A stretch of DNA of 64,000 nt, from NCBI GenBank assembly GCA_023666615.1, contig JAMPBQ010000005.1, positions 17,188-81,187 on the forward strand, written 5' to 3'. The stretch is from Clostridium sp. (GTDB lineage: Bacteria > Bacteroidota > Bacteroidia > Bacteroidales > Muribaculaceae). The position numbers were made by a program, and so were the translations under genes. The notes beneath the pieces were generated by a model, which was not told where the DNA came from, ran no database searches, and saw nothing but the letters and a program-made list of their open reading frames with translations. Every line of letters starts with the position of its first letter. The stretch's first letter is position 1. Shown here in pieces: positions 8,041-17,140 of this stretch.

Positions 8041-9168
8041 ATGAGATTTAGCGACATACCCGGGCATGATGACGTGAAACGGCGTCTGCGGGACATGGCC
8101 GACAAGGGCCGCATCCCGCACGCATTGCTGTTGGAAGGACCGGCTGGCGCCGGAAAATTCGCCTTGGCGCGAGCCTTCGCCCAATACATACATTGCGAAA
8201 ATCGCACCGCCAATGGCGACAGCTGCGGCAGATGCCCGGCATGCCTGCAACATGAAGCCTTCAACCAAATAGACACGTACTATTCTTTTCCAATCGTAAA
8301 GAAATCCTCATCGTCGGCAGCCATTAGCGACGACTATCTTCCTGAATTTCAGGAATTGCTGACAGAAAGCCCATATATGGACTTTGAATCATGGCTGTTA
8401 AAGCTCGACAACATCAACGCGCAGCCACAAATATATGTGAGCGAGGCCAACGAGCTTCTGCGCAAGCTAAGCCTGACGGCTCATTCATCTCGCTACAAAA
8501 TCGTGCTGATGTGGCTGCCGGAAAGGCTTAAGGAAGACGCCGCCAACAAGCTGCTGAAGCTTGTGGAAGAGCCTTACCCCGACACTCTGTTCATAATGTC
8601 GAGCGACAATTCACGCGGCATACTGCCCACAATCTATTCGCGCACACAGCGCATAGCCGCAAAGAGATACAGCGATGAGGAAATAGCCGGCCTGCTGGCC
8701 AACAAATACGGCCTGGAGGACAGCGCCGCCGCGCAGATATCAAAGCTTTCCGCCGGCAACGCCACCGAGGCCATCAAACTGATATCGCTTTCGAAAGAGA
8801 GCGACGAATACCTGCAGCTGTTCATGGAGCTGATGCGCAAGGCCTACACGCGCGATGTGGCCGCCTTGAAGGCCTGGGCGGCGGATGTGGCCGCCTTGGG
8901 GCGGGAGCGGGAAATAAAATTCCTTGAATACTGCGCTCGCATGGTGCGCGAGAATTTCATATTGAATATACATCAGCCCGATCTCAACTGCCTGAACAAT
9001 GCCGAGATGTCCTTCAGCGCGCGCTTCTCGCCCTTCATCAACGAGCGCAATGTGCTGAAAATATTTAAGACGCTTGGCGACGCCAAGGCCGACATAGCGG
9101 CCAACGCAAACGCAAAGCTCGTGAACTTTGACGTGGCCATCAAGACCATACTTTTGCTAAAGCAATGA
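8041..9168 (+). CDS. holB: DNA polymerase III delta' clamp-loader subunit
   Basis: Delta' is the rigid AAA+ subunit of the clamp loader that places the beta clamp (dnaN, 42110-43240) on DNA. The 375-residue protein starts with MRFSDIPGHDDVKRRL, typical of the family. It keeps LLEGPAGAGKFALA as a P-loop-like segment, a zinc-binding cluster C-X8-C-X2-C-X2-C (IHCENRTANGDSCGRCPAC), and the region RYKIVLMWLPERLKEDAANKLLKLVEEP that matches the delta'/gamma sensor core. The stop overlaps the next start by 4 bp. Confidence 0.92.
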   Translation: MRFSDIPGHDDVKRRLRDMADKGRIPHALLLEGPAGAGKFALARAFAQYIHCENRTANGDSCGRCPACLQHEAFNQIDTYYSFPIVKKSSSSAAISDDYLPEFQELLTESPYMDFESWLLKLDNINAQPQIYVSEANELLRKLSLTAHSSRYKIVLMWLPERLKEDAANKLLKLVEEPYPDTLFIMSSDNSRGILPTIYSRTQRIAAKRYSDEEIAGLLANKYGLEDSAAAQISKLSAGNATEAIKLISLSKESDEYLQLFMELMRKAYTRDVAALKAWAADVAALGREREIKFLEYCARMVRENFILNIHQPDLNCLNNAEMSFSARFSPFINERNVLKIFKTLGDAKADIAANANAKLVNFDVAIKTILLLKQ

Positions 9169-12100
9169 AATTCCTAAAGCAAGTAGCCGACTACTATACG
9201 CGCGACCCCAAGCGCCGAGCCGAGCTTGGCTCCTACACCTTTGTCTTCCCAAACAAGCGCAGCGCCATGCACATGCGCAAATATCTGAAAGATTCCGTTG
9301 ACACGCTTGGCTTTATGCCAAAGATGGTGACTATCACCGCGTTCACCCAAGAATTTTCATCACGGCCGCTTGCCTCGCCTTCAGAACTGCTTTTCATCCT
9401 ATATGACTGCTACCGCCGCGTGCTGGGCAGAAAGGGACGGGCCGACCAGGCCAGGGATTTCGACACATTCATTTTTTGGGGCAACATAGCGCTGCAGGAT
9501 TTCTCGGACGTTGACGCCTATATGGCGAACCCCATCGAACTTTTCCGCAACCTCAAAGGCCTAAAGGAGATAGAATCGTCCTACCTCACCCCCGAACAAA
9601 TAGAGGTGGCTAAAATCCTGGGTGACAAAAGGGATTACCGCAAATACCTGGAGAATTTCTGGAGCCATATGCCCGAAGGCGAATCCGAAGGCCATGCCGC
9701 AGGCAAATTCCTGAAGCTATGGGAGATGATGGGCGAGCTCTACAATGAATTCAACAAGGAGCTCAAGCAAAAGAGCCTCACCTACAGCGGCGCTCAGGCC
9801 CGGGAGGCTCTGGCGGAAATAAAGAGCATGAACGCTGAGGATTTTTGCGGACAGCGATTTGCCTTCATCGGATTCTACGTGCTCTCCACGGCGCGCGCCC
9901 TGATGCTGGAAAGGCTGCGCGCCCTGGGGGTGGCGGATTTCTTTTGGGACATAGCTTCGCCGATGCTGAGACAAGAGGGATGCCGCGCCGGCGACTTCAT
10001 AATTCCCCTTTCGCGAAAGCTGGAGATGCCTTCAGACTTTGATCTGGAACCAATCGAGACAATGCCCACGGCACACATATACCCGATGGCGTCGAACGCC
10101 GGGCAAGCAAAGGCCGCGGCGTATGTTCTGGACAAATGGGCTAAAGAGGATTCGCAGGCCGCGCCACAAGAATTGGACATGGGTGCAATCAAGCCGCTCC
10201 CCAATACCGGCATAGTGCTGCCGTCGGAGAAGCTGCTCGCTCCGGTGCTTCAATCCATTCCGCCGAAATACTTCCCGATCAATGTGGCCATGAAGGTGCC
10301 GTATTCGTCCACGTCTTTTGCGGGGCTGTTCCTGTCAATTCTTGCCATGCAGGAGCGCGCCCACACCTTGCGCGGCACTGTGCATTACTTTTATAAGGAT
10401 GTGCTTGACGTTATTTTCAACCCTTACGCCCTGCTGATTGACAAGGATGCAGTGTCCTCCCTTTCCGACAAGATAAGGAAAGAGCGGCTTTATCATATTG
10501 ATTCCGCGGAAATATCCAAGGCTTACCCCACCCTTGCGCCAATCTTTTCCTCGACATCGGGAAAATCAAACGCCTCAGATACCCGTGCCTATCTTTTGCG
10601 GCTAATAGACGCCCTAAGCGCAATGCCGGAGGCGGACGGAAACTTATTGCGGGCGTACAGCGACGCTGTGGACCAGACTTTCGACCTGGCCGAGGAGTAC
10701 AGGGTGAAGATGACCGAGCACACTTACTTCTTCCTGATAAAAAAACTTCTGTTCGCACTTGACCTTCAGCTCAGCGGCTCGCCGGTGTGGGGGCTGCAGG
10801 TGATGGGCATTCCCGACGCGCGCGTCCTTGACTACGACAACCTTATCGTGCTTTCACTCAACGAGCGCATCTTCCCGCGAAGAGGGCCGGCCATTTCGCT
10901 CATACCTGACTCACTGCGGCATGGATATGGGTTGCCCACAGCCGACAATGAGGAGGTGAACAATTCCTACCTGTTTTTCCGCTTGATATCCAGAGCTAAG
11001 CGGCTGGCGCTGACCTATGACAGCCGCACGCCTGACATGTCGGGAGGAGAAATTTCACGTTACCTGCTGCAGCTGATAGACGCTTATGCTGACAAGGGGC
11101 TTGTTCAAATCCACGACACAAGACTGGGGATGGAGGTGGAGGAAGACCGCACTATTACCCTCCTAAAGGAGCCCGAAGTGATGAAAGAGCTTGAGCAATT
11201 CCTAACCGAGGGCAGCGGCATACGGTTTTCCGCTTCGTCGCTTAAGACTTACCTCAAATGCCCGCTGCAATTCTATCTGCGCGAGGTGAAGAAGCTGAAG
11301 ATTGAAGATACGGATCCCGAATACATGGACGCGGCCTCCTACGGCAGCATCGTGCATAAGGTGGCCGAACGGTTCTATAAGCTCCTCAGCATACAGGGGG
11401 AAGACCCCGGCGGATGGATTTCGCCCAGCGAAATAAGCGCCAGACTTGAGGACGACCGCCTTGACGATTTCCTTAACCATATGGCGCTTGAGGCCATGAA
11501 TGAGCTGTACTATTGCGAAAAGTACACTGGGCGCCTACAGGAAATTCCCGGTGAAGGGCGAGTGCTGGCGAAGGTTATAGCCCGCTATGTCAAGGCCATG
11601 CTGCGCAGCGAAAGCAAGGGGCGAGAGTTTAGGTTTTTAGAGGCCGAATACGCGGGCAAGCAGAAGGGGCACACCTATAGGTGGAAGATTGACGATGAGC
11701 ATACAATCAACTTCACCATGTCGATCGACCGAATAGATGAGCTGCGAGCCCCTGACAAGACGCTGCGGTTCATTGACTATAAGACCGGCTCGGATTTCCT
11801 TGAGGCCGAAAATTTTGAGGAAATATTCGCCAACCACAAGTGCCACGCCATATTTCAGCTGTTGCTGTATTCCCTTGCCTATTCCGAGCTGGAAGAGGAT
11901 TGCGGCATCGTGCCGATGATCTACCTCTTCAAGAATATATCCAAGGGCATCCCTCTTATCAAAATTGAAGGCCGGGAGATATTTGACTACCGCACGGCCA
12001 CGATAAAGGCCGATGACAATGAGGAGGAGATGCCGCTGCGGAAGGCGTTCAGGGAGAAATTCGCCGGAATCATCCACGAAATCTTCGATGAGGACATGCC

Positions 12101-12182
12101 TTTCTATCAAACCAAAGAGAAGGCCACCTGCCGCTACTGCGCATTCGCGCCCATGTGTGGCCGCATCTCCAGCGCCGACTGA
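9165..12182 (+). CDS. AddB-like PD-(D/E)XK nuclease/helicase-fold protein
   Basis: The protein is the Bacteroidetes equivalent of AddB/RexB, a partner in double-strand-break end processing. Its 1005 residues lack an obvious Walker A, as is common for the inactive helicase half here. The C-terminal nuclease carries FSASSLKTYLKCPLQFYL (about residue 690-707), catalytic FIDYKTGSD (about 870), and an iron-sulfur cluster set made of that upstream Cys plus CRYCAFAPMC near the end (about 988-997). The gene overlaps holB by 4 bp. No AddA-like helicase is present in this window. Confidence 0.85.
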   Translation: MKFLKQVADYYTRDPKRRAELGSYTFVFPNKRSAMHMRKYLKDSVDTLGFMPKMVTITAFTQEFSSRPLASPSELLFILYDCYRRVLGRKGRADQARDFDTFIFWGNIALQDFSDVDAYMANPIELFRNLKGLKEIESSYLTPEQIEVAKILGDKRDYRKYLENFWSHMPEGESEGHAAGKFLKLWEMMGELYNEFNKELKQKSLTYSGAQAREALAEIKSMNAEDFCGQRFAFIGFYVLSTARALMLERLRALGVADFFWDIASPMLRQEGCRAGDFIIPLSRKLEMPSDFDLEPIETMPTAHIYPMASNAGQAKAAAYVLDKWAKEDSQAAPQELDMGAIKPLPNTGIVLPSEKLLAPVLQSIPPKYFPINVAMKVPYSSTSFAGLFLSILAMQERAHTLRGTVHYFYKDVLDVIFNPYALLIDKDAVSSLSDKIRKERLYHIDSAEISKAYPTLAPIFSSTSGKSNASDTRAYLLRLIDALSAMPEADGNLLRAYSDAVDQTFDLAEEYRVKMTEHTYFFLIKKLLFALDLQLSGSPVWGLQVMGIPDARVLDYDNLIVLSLNERIFPRRGPAISLIPDSLRHGYGLPTADNEEVNNSYLFFRLISRAKRLALTYDSRTPDMSGGEISRYLLQLIDAYADKGLVQIHDTRLGMEVEEDRTITLLKEPEVMKELEQFLTEGSGIRFSASSLKTYLKCPLQFYLREVKKLKIEDTDPEYMDAASYGSIVHKVAERFYKLLSIQGEDPGGWISPSEISARLEDDRLDDFLNHMALEAMNELYYCEKYTGRLQEIPGEGRVLAKVIARYVKAMLRSESKGREFRFLEAEYAGKQKGHTYRWKIDDEHTINFTMSIDRIDELRAPDKTLRFIDYKTGSDFLEAENFEEIFANHKCHAIFQLLLYSLAYSELEEDCGIVPMIYLFKNISKGIPLIKIEGREIFDYRTATIKADDNEEEMPLRKAFREKFAGIIHEIFDEDMPFYQTKEKATCRYCAFAPMCGRISSAD

Positions 12183-12190
12183 ACCCTTTT

Positions 12191-12299
12191 GCGCCAAATT
12201 ACTGAATGATTTCGCGCCAAATTACTGAATGATTTAACGCCAAATTACTGAATAAATTTGCGCCAAATTACTGAATGAATTTGCGCCAAATTACTGAAT
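12191..12299. repeat. Five-copy tandem array, 17-bp core at exact 23-bp period
   Basis: The core GCGCCAAATTACTGAAT starts at 12191, 12214, 12237 (first bases changed to AA), 12260 and 12283, a constant period of 23 bp with variable 6-bp fillers. The array fills the gap between two convergent genes, where a terminator would be expected; no ordinary stem-plus-T-run terminator is seen. Confidence 0.95.
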
Positions 12300-12320
12300 T
12301 TGCATGTAAATATTTATTAT

Positions 12321-13418
12321 TCAGTCTTGGAGGAGGTCGCGCATGACGGCGTCGGCCAGGAGCCATTTCTTTTCTGGGATGATTAGGCGGTTGGATTTTT
12401 CTATGAGGGATCCCATTTTTATGTAAGGAGCGGCGTCGATGTGCAGACGCTTGAGGCGATGGGAGGAAACTTTCGCCAAATCCATGCCGGCGCTGGTGCG
12501 CAGCGATGTGATCACCATATCGTTAAACCTATCGGCGTCTGATTCTTCCTCCAATTCACACGCAAGCATGCCTCCCTCGATGGCTTGCAAGTAGCTTTTC
12601 AGCATAGGCGGATTGGCCTGGCGGTTTATGCCGTCGAAGCTGTGGGCTCCAGGGCCAAGGCCGAGATATGGCGTAGAATCCCAATATGAGCTGTTGTGGC
12701 GCGAATGGAATCCCGGCTTTCCGAAATTTGAAATTTCGTAATGCTCATATCCCGCAGCGGCGGTGGCTGAAATGAGCATCTCGTACATGCAAGCCGCCAC
12801 ATCCTCGTCCACCTCCTTAATTTGCCCCTTCCCCAACATTGCCGCAAGCCTGGTGCGCGGCTCAAAAGTGAGGGAATAGGCAGAAAGGTGTTCAGGGCCG
12901 AGCGAAATGACGCCATTGAGCGACCGCTCCCACGACTGCAGATCCTGGCCCGGAAGCCCATAAATAAGGTCAAGGCTAATGTTCTCAATGCCGCCCTCGC
13001 GAAGGATTCTAAACGCGTCTGCGGCTTGTGCGGCGGTATGCCTGCGGCCCACAGTTCGCAGCTCGACGTCGCAAAGGCTTTGCACGCCCATGCTCACCCT
13101 GTTGACGCCCATTCGCCGCCACATATCCACCTTGCCGGGGGCGACATCCTCTGGATTGACCTCAATGGTGAATTCCTCCGCGCCGGCGGGCAGCGCCTCC
13201 ACAATGGCCACAAGCTCAGCCTCGGAAAGAATGGACGGGGTGCCGCCGCCAAGATATATCGTGGAAAAATCGCCATAGCCATTGCACCGCATGCCAAACT
13301 CACGCCCTACGGCTTTGGCATAGCGCAGGCGCAAATTTTCACGCCCCGGCATAGAATAGAAATCGCAATAGGCGCATTTGCTGTGGCAAAAAGGCACATG
13401 CACGTAAAGTCCGGCCAT
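12321..13418 (-). CDS. hemW: Radical SAM heme chaperone HemW
   Basis: HemW is a radical SAM protein that binds heme and helps deliver it to respiratory enzymes; it is often mislabelled oxygen-independent coproporphyrinogen oxidase. The 365-residue protein begins MAGLYVHVPFCHSKCAYCDFY, where the CxxxCxYC set binds the 4Fe-4S cluster and the preceding HVPFC is typical. The GGGTPS motif and the HemW-type HNSSYWDSTPYLGLGPGAHS segment are present. It converges with the AddB-like gene across the repeat array. Confidence 0.93.
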   Translation of the reverse strand: MAGLYVHVPFCHSKCAYCDFYSMPGRENLRLRYAKAVGREFGMRCNGYGDFSTIYLGGGTPSILSEAELVAIVEALPAGAEEFTIEVNPEDVAPGKVDMWRRMGVNRVSMGVQSLCDVELRTVGRRHTAAQAADAFRILREGGIENISLDLIYGLPGQDLQSWERSLNGVISLGPEHLSAYSLTFEPRTRLAAMLGKGQIKEVDEDVAACMYEMLISATAAAGYEHYEISNFGKPGFHSRHNSSYWDSTPYLGLGPGAHSFDGINRQANPPMLKSYLQAIEGGMLACELEEESDADRFNDMVITSLRTSAGMDLAKVSSHRLKRLHIDAAPYIKMGSLIEKSNRLIIPEKKWLLADAVMRDLLQD

Positions 13419-13443
13419 AACTGGAAAAATCTGATTTCAGCCA

Positions 13444-13451
13444 CAAAGGTA
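13444..13451 (-). promoter_or_regulatory. Promoter of hemW
   Basis: On the minus strand TACCTTTG forms a -7 box, and TTTG (13471-13474 on the plus strand as CAAA) lies 19 bp upstream. The predicted transcript has a leader of only about 20 nt. Confidence 0.7.
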
Positions 13452-13685
13452 GGCATAAAAATCGGCATCACAAAGCCGGAGAAAACCAAAAAAATGACAG
13501 CCGCAACATTCAAAATTTTAGAAAATGTGCGAAAACAATGCTAATGAGGCTTCAATTTAGAGCGAATTTCATCACAATAGATTATATTTTTAAAATTAAG
13601 GAAAAATTGTGCCGCATTTTTGTTGCAAATTGTAACATTTCATTTTTTTTGAGAAAAATATTTGGAATCACCTGAATTAAATTGT

Positions 13686-13693
13686 TAAATTTG
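13686..13693 (+). promoter_or_regulatory. Promoter of sodB
   Basis: TAAATTTG is a -7 box, with TTTG at 13661-13664 as the -33 box 21 bp upstream. The surrounding 13560-13760 is very A+T-rich and otherwise empty; the leader to sodB is about 65 nt. Confidence 0.65.
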
Positions 13694-13763
13694 CAACGTC
13701 AAACGAACATACACATATCAAGCGTTGTTGTACAATCGTAGAAAACCAAAATAATTTTGCGAT

Positions 13764-14339
13764 ATGACATACCAGCAGCCTACCCTTCCCTATGCCAATG
13801 ACGCGCTAGAGCCCGTCATAAGCAGAGAGACCATAGAATACCACTATGGCAAGCACGAGAAAGCGTACATCGACAATCTCAACCGCCTTATAAAAGGCAC
13901 AGAGTACGAAGACATGGAGCTTGAGGAGATAATCCAAAACTCAAAAGGCGCATTGTTCAACAACGCATCCCAGGCGTGGAACCACATCTTCTATTTCTTC
14001 ACCTTCGCCCCCAACAGCGGAGGAGAGCCTTCGGGTGAACTAAGAAAAGCCATCGACCGAGATTTCGGATCGTTCGACAAATTCAAAGAGGCCTTCGTTG
14101 AGGCCGGCGTCGGGCTTTTCGGCTCAGGATGGGTGTGGCTAAGCAGCGACGAGAACGGCAAGCTCTTCATTACGCAGGGCTCAAACGCCGAAAACCCTCT
14201 GACAAAGGGCCTCAACCCGCTTCTTACATTTGATGTCTGGGAACACGCCTACTACATCGACTACAAGAACCTGCGAGCCGATTATCTCAAAAAGCTTTGG
14301 GACATCGTGGACTGGGACGTGGTCGAGAGCAGGTACTAA
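13764..14339 (+). CDS. sodB: Iron/manganese superoxide dismutase
   Basis: The enzyme disproportionates superoxide in the cytoplasm. The 191 residues include the four expected metal ligands: His in IEYHYGKHEKAY, His in SQAWNHIFYF, and Asp and His in FDVWEHAYYIDYKN. GLFGSGWVWL is the family core. There is no signal peptide. Fe and Mn types cannot be separated by eye; the gut anaerobe setting suggests Fe or cambialistic use. Confidence 0.95.
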   Translation: MTYQQPTLPYANDALEPVISRETIEYHYGKHEKAYIDNLNRLIKGTEYEDMELEEIIQNSKGALFNNASQAWNHIFYFFTFAPNSGGEPSGELRKAIDRDFGSFDKFKEAFVEAGVGLFGSGWVWLSSDENGKLFITQGSNAENPLTKGLNPLLTFDVWEHAYYIDYKNLRADYLKKLWDIVDWDVVESRY

Positions 14340-14552
14340 ATCGAAAACTTTCGACAAATATTAAGCATAATGTGATGAATGGAATGGGAGACGCTCGTGA
14401 GAGTATCTCCTTTTCTCTTTTTATGGCGTTTTATACAAAAATATGTTTTAAAACATAAAAATTCGACTATACATTTCTGAAAAATCTGCGGCTTTATATG
14501 TGTAGGCCCCATATACGGGCCAAAAATAATCACATCTTAAATATAATAGCCA

Positions 14553-14654
14553 ATGATCAAACAATTACTTTCGCTAGCCGCCTGCATCCTCCCCTGCATG
14601 GCAACCGCAGCAGACTTCTTCATCACGCCGGAAGGCAATGGAAGACGTGACTGA
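14553..14654 (+). pseudogene. 5' fragment of a secreted-protein gene cut by an insertion
   Basis: An ATG at 14553 starts a clear signal peptide (MIKQLLSLAACILPCMATAA) followed by DFFITPEGNG, then the frame runs into unrelated IS3-type sequence and stops at 14652. The mature start resembles that of right-handed beta-helix polysaccharide lyases, but only about 13 mature residues remain, so the family is a guess. No 3' half was found in the window. Confidence 0.6.
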
Positions 14655-15171
14655 AGAGATGTTTCACATCCAAAAAAGAAAAAAGCTGGCGCCAAGCAGC
14701 AGGAAGACTGCGTAAGCAGAAGTTCGGTACCGACTATGCGGTCAAGGAGGTCTGCAAACCGCTTGGTGCATCAAAACAAGCTTGTTATAAGCATGTTGAT
14801 AACGCAGCGATGAGACGGCTTGCACAGGAAGAGTTTGCTCGACAATACATAAGCGAAACTCGCGGGCAAGCTCCCGGTATGGGAGGAGCAAAGAATACTC
14901 ACTGATGGCGCTTCAAAAGGCTTATACGTTTTTGGTTGGCCACGGCGTAGATACACATCACACAATCCATCATGCCGACCGTGGTGTGCAATACGCCAGT
15001 TATGACTATGTGGAACAGCTGCGCCTTTATGGAATGTCCATAAGCATGACTGACATCGGGAATCCCAAGGATAACCCTCAGGCTGAGAGGATAAACGAGA
15101 CAATCAAGAATCAACTGCTTAATGCCAAAATTGAGGAATCACAAGGTTCTATAGAGCAAAAGTCATTATAG
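14655..15171 (+). mobile_element. Degenerate IS3-family transposase remnant
   Basis: Translation from about 14723 gives the N-terminal part of an IS3 OrfB (FGTDYAVKEVCKPLGASKQ to GQAPGMGG), then a stop. A second open piece from 14905 gives the C-terminal part of the DDE domain, with HHADRGVQYAS (second Asp) and NPQAERINETIKNQLL (catalytic Glu). The part with the first catalytic Asp is deleted, so the element is inactive. Terminal inverted repeats and target duplications could not be fixed by eye. The next 100 bases (15172-15273) hold nothing recognised. Confidence 0.85.
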
Positions 15172-15273
15172 CCATTTTTGATTGATGTCTCAGTAAATCC
15201 ATATGACATAAACAAACAAGCCTGATTTATACAGGAATAGGTTTTTTTTGCTAGAGCTTTTCTTGGGCCGCCA

Positions 15274-15939
15274 CTATTTTACGCTTCGCATGGTCGTGAT
15301 GACGATGGCGCCGTTGGACCCCCTGGTGCCGTAGTCGAGCCCTTCGGTCACAACCTCCACTTTCTGTATGTCGCGAACGTTGATGGCCCGGTTCACATCC
15401 TCTGCGCCGCCATATACCATGCCGTCGACTACGAATATTGGCTCATTGTTCATGTTTATGGAGTTGGCCCCGCGCACCACCACGCTCGTGCCCGACACCA
15501 TCACGCCCGACAAACGCCCGCGCAAAAGGTCATAGAGCGTCTCGGCGTTAGATTCCTCCACTTGCTCGCGGGTGATTACATTGGGCTGGCGGTGCGGCGC
15601 CTTTATCTTTGTGTATTCGCATGCCGTCTCGGATTGCCCGTCGCTCAAAAGGAAATTTTTCTTGTCGAAGGTTACGGTTATTTCCGACAGGCCGGCCGCC
15701 GGGAATCTGGCCTCCTTAGTTTTCCCGTTGCACACTGCCACAGTGTCGTCAGGGCTTAAGTTAACAAGAATGAACATGCCTTCATCGTTGGTGAATGCGC
15801 TAATCTTTGTGGCGCGGCTGTACACCTTTACATTTTTTTGGGGCTTCCCCTTTTGATTCACTACAACGCCCTGCAGCTGCTCAGCCGAGCCAACCATCGC
15901 TATAGCCATCGCCATAATCGCCAATACCAGTCTTTTCAT
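15274..15939 (-). CDS. Secreted CarboxypepD_reg plus TonB-receptor plug protein without barrel
   Basis: The 221-residue protein has a signal peptide, a carboxypeptidase-regulatory-like beta-sandwich (LQGVVVNQKGKPQKNVKVYS to about residue 90) and then a SusC-type plug (VITREQVEESNAETLYDLLRG, VVVRGANSINMNNEPIFVVDG, ended by GSNGAIVITTMRSVK). It stops where the outer-membrane barrel would begin. The frame ends cleanly in a natural stop, and 15172-15273 downstream has no barrel sequence. It may be a stand-alone plug that interacts with the TonB system, or a truncated receptor trimmed by the adjacent IS remnant. Confidence 0.82.
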   Translation of the reverse strand: MKRLVLAIMAMAIAMVGSAEQLQGVVVNQKGKPQKNVKVYSRATKISAFTNDEGMFILVNLSPDDTVAVCNGKTKEARFPAAGLSEITVTFDKKNFLLSDGQSETACEYTKIKAPHRQPNVITREQVEESNAETLYDLLRGRLSGVMVSGTSVVVRGANSINMNNEPIFVVDGMVYGGAEDVNRAINVRDIQKVEVVTEGLDYGTRGSNGAIVITTMRSVK

Positions 15940-15959
15940 ATCAAATGCTTATTTTTTTG

Positions 15960-15967
15960 CAAAGATA
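15960..15967 (-). promoter_or_regulatory. Putative promoter of the plug-only gene
   Basis: The minus strand reads TATCTTTG, a -7 box, about 20 bp before the start codon. No -33 TTTG at the right distance was seen. Confidence 0.5.
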
Positions 15968-16081
15968 AGAATTTTTTTAAGAATGAACACTGGATTTCGA
16001 CTATGGGATTAAGTAAGCGCTAATAAAAGATAAATTGCCGCGGTTTGCCGATTTGTCTAATGATTTAAAAAATAAATCTAA

Positions 16082-16089
16082 TAAATTTG
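16082..16089 (+). promoter_or_regulatory. Putative promoter of the three-gene secreted-protein operon
   Basis: TAAATTTG forms a -7 box 32 bp before the start at 16122. TTTG at 16052-16055 is 26 bp upstream, further than usual for a -33 box. Confidence 0.5.
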
Positions 16090-16121
16090 CCAAACATTTA
16101 AAATAAAGACCAATTTACATC

Positions 16122-16733
16122 ATGATTAGAAATCTTGCAATTATCGCGATGTTGGCACTGAGTCTAGCTTTTGGCCTGAGCCTGCACGCACAATCGCCCG
16201 AACCCCCGCAAAGACATAGCGGACAGCAGATGCAGCGTCCGCCACAACGCCCTTCCGCCTACGACCTGGCCGATGAAACGCGCAAAGCCCTGTCCCTGGA
16301 CACGAAGCAATTTGAAAAAACGCTCTCAGCCTACGAGAAATACAACAAAAATGTTTTCGGTGATGAACCCGCTCAGCAAGGCAGACCCGAAGGCGGACGT
16401 CCGCCAATGGGCGGCCCCGGTGGCTTCGGAGGCCCCGGCCCGGGCGGAATGCATCCCGGCGGACATGGAGGTCCCGGAGGCCCTGGCGGAATGAGGCCTG
16501 GCAATCCGGAAGGGCAAGTACGCCCCAGCGCAAACTTTGATCCCGAAAAGATGGAAAAGGCAAAAGCCAAGGCCGAAAAGGATCTTGACAAGGCTATGAA
16601 AAAGCTTTTCAAGAAATCGCCTGAAAAATACGGCCTATGGCTTGAGCTAAGGGACGAACAGCTGAAACGCATTTTTCCCCAGCCCCCTCACCGCATGGAC
16701 AAAGATGAAAAACCTAATGCGGGAAAATTATGA
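16122..16733 (+). CDS. Secreted Gly/Pro-rich helical protein
   Basis: The product has 203 residues. After a signal peptide (to about residue 24, LHAQ) come two charged helical segments (about 45-80 and 140-190) separated by a flexible Gly/Pro-rich stretch rich in GGPGG and HPGG. The helices (LSLDTKQFEKTLSAYEKYNKNVFG, in two pieces, and KSPEKYGLWLELRDEQLKRIF) recall periplasmic Spy/CpxP-like stress proteins, but this is weak. The stop overlaps the next start in ATGA. Linkage to two other secreted proteins suggests a shared envelope role. Confidence 0.7.
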   Translation: MIRNLAIIAMLALSLAFGLSLHAQSPEPPQRHSGQQMQRPPQRPSAYDLADETRKALSLDTKQFEKTLSAYEKYNKNVFGDEPAQQGRPEGGRPPMGGPGGFGGPGPGGMHPGGHGGPGGPGGMRPGNPEGQVRPSANFDPEKMEKAKAKAEKDLDKAMKKLFKKSPEKYGLWLELRDEQLKRIFPQPPHRMDKDEKPNAGKL

Positions 16734-17140
16734 AAAGGAATATCACACTGGCCATGGCTGCCGCATGCGCAATATGGCAAGTCTCAGCCGCCGAGGCGGA
16801 ATGGCTGAAATTCACATCAAAAAGCGGAGATGAGACATTCTTGAAATCTAGCGGCCTCGTCATCACAAAGGCCAACGGAATGCTGTTGTGCTCAAGCCCC
16901 GCGGAAGAAATATCACTGCCCCTCGACAACCTGGCATCGATGGAATTTACAAGCCGCAACGCCGGCGTGGCCGATGCCATCCTTGGCCAGGCCGAAGGCA
17001 CAACAGAAGCCTACTCAGCCAATGGCGTCCTGGTTGGCGTGTACCCCTCTCTGCAGCAAGCGCGCGAAGCCTTGTCGGCCCTGCATGGAGTGTTCTTGCT
17101 AAAGACAAAATCACAAACAATTAAAATTACCTCAAAATGA
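16730..17140 (+). CDS. Small secreted protein with T9SS-like C-terminal strand region
   Basis: The 136-residue product has a signal peptide (to about residue 22), then a short beta domain (WLKFTSKSGDETFLKSSG, PLDNLASMEF) and a C-terminus (YSANGVLVGVYPS then GVFLLKTKSQTIKITSK) resembling type IX secretion sorting tails. It overlaps genes on both sides by 4 bp. The protein at 27843-28316 has the same plan and also sits immediately upstream of, and overlapping, a larger secreted protein. Confidence 0.7.
   Translation: MKRNITLAMAAACAIWQVSAAEAEWLKFTSKSGDETFLKSSGLVITKANGMLLCSSPAEEISLPLDNLASMEFTSRNAGVADAILGQAEGTTEAYSANGVLVGVYPSLQQAREALSALHGVFLLKTKSQTIKITSK

Noticed and set aside
12191-12299. CRISPR array
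   Set aside because: The repeats are 17 bp with 6-bp fillers, far too short for spacers, and no cas genes are present. The same applies to the heptamer and 9-bp arrays.
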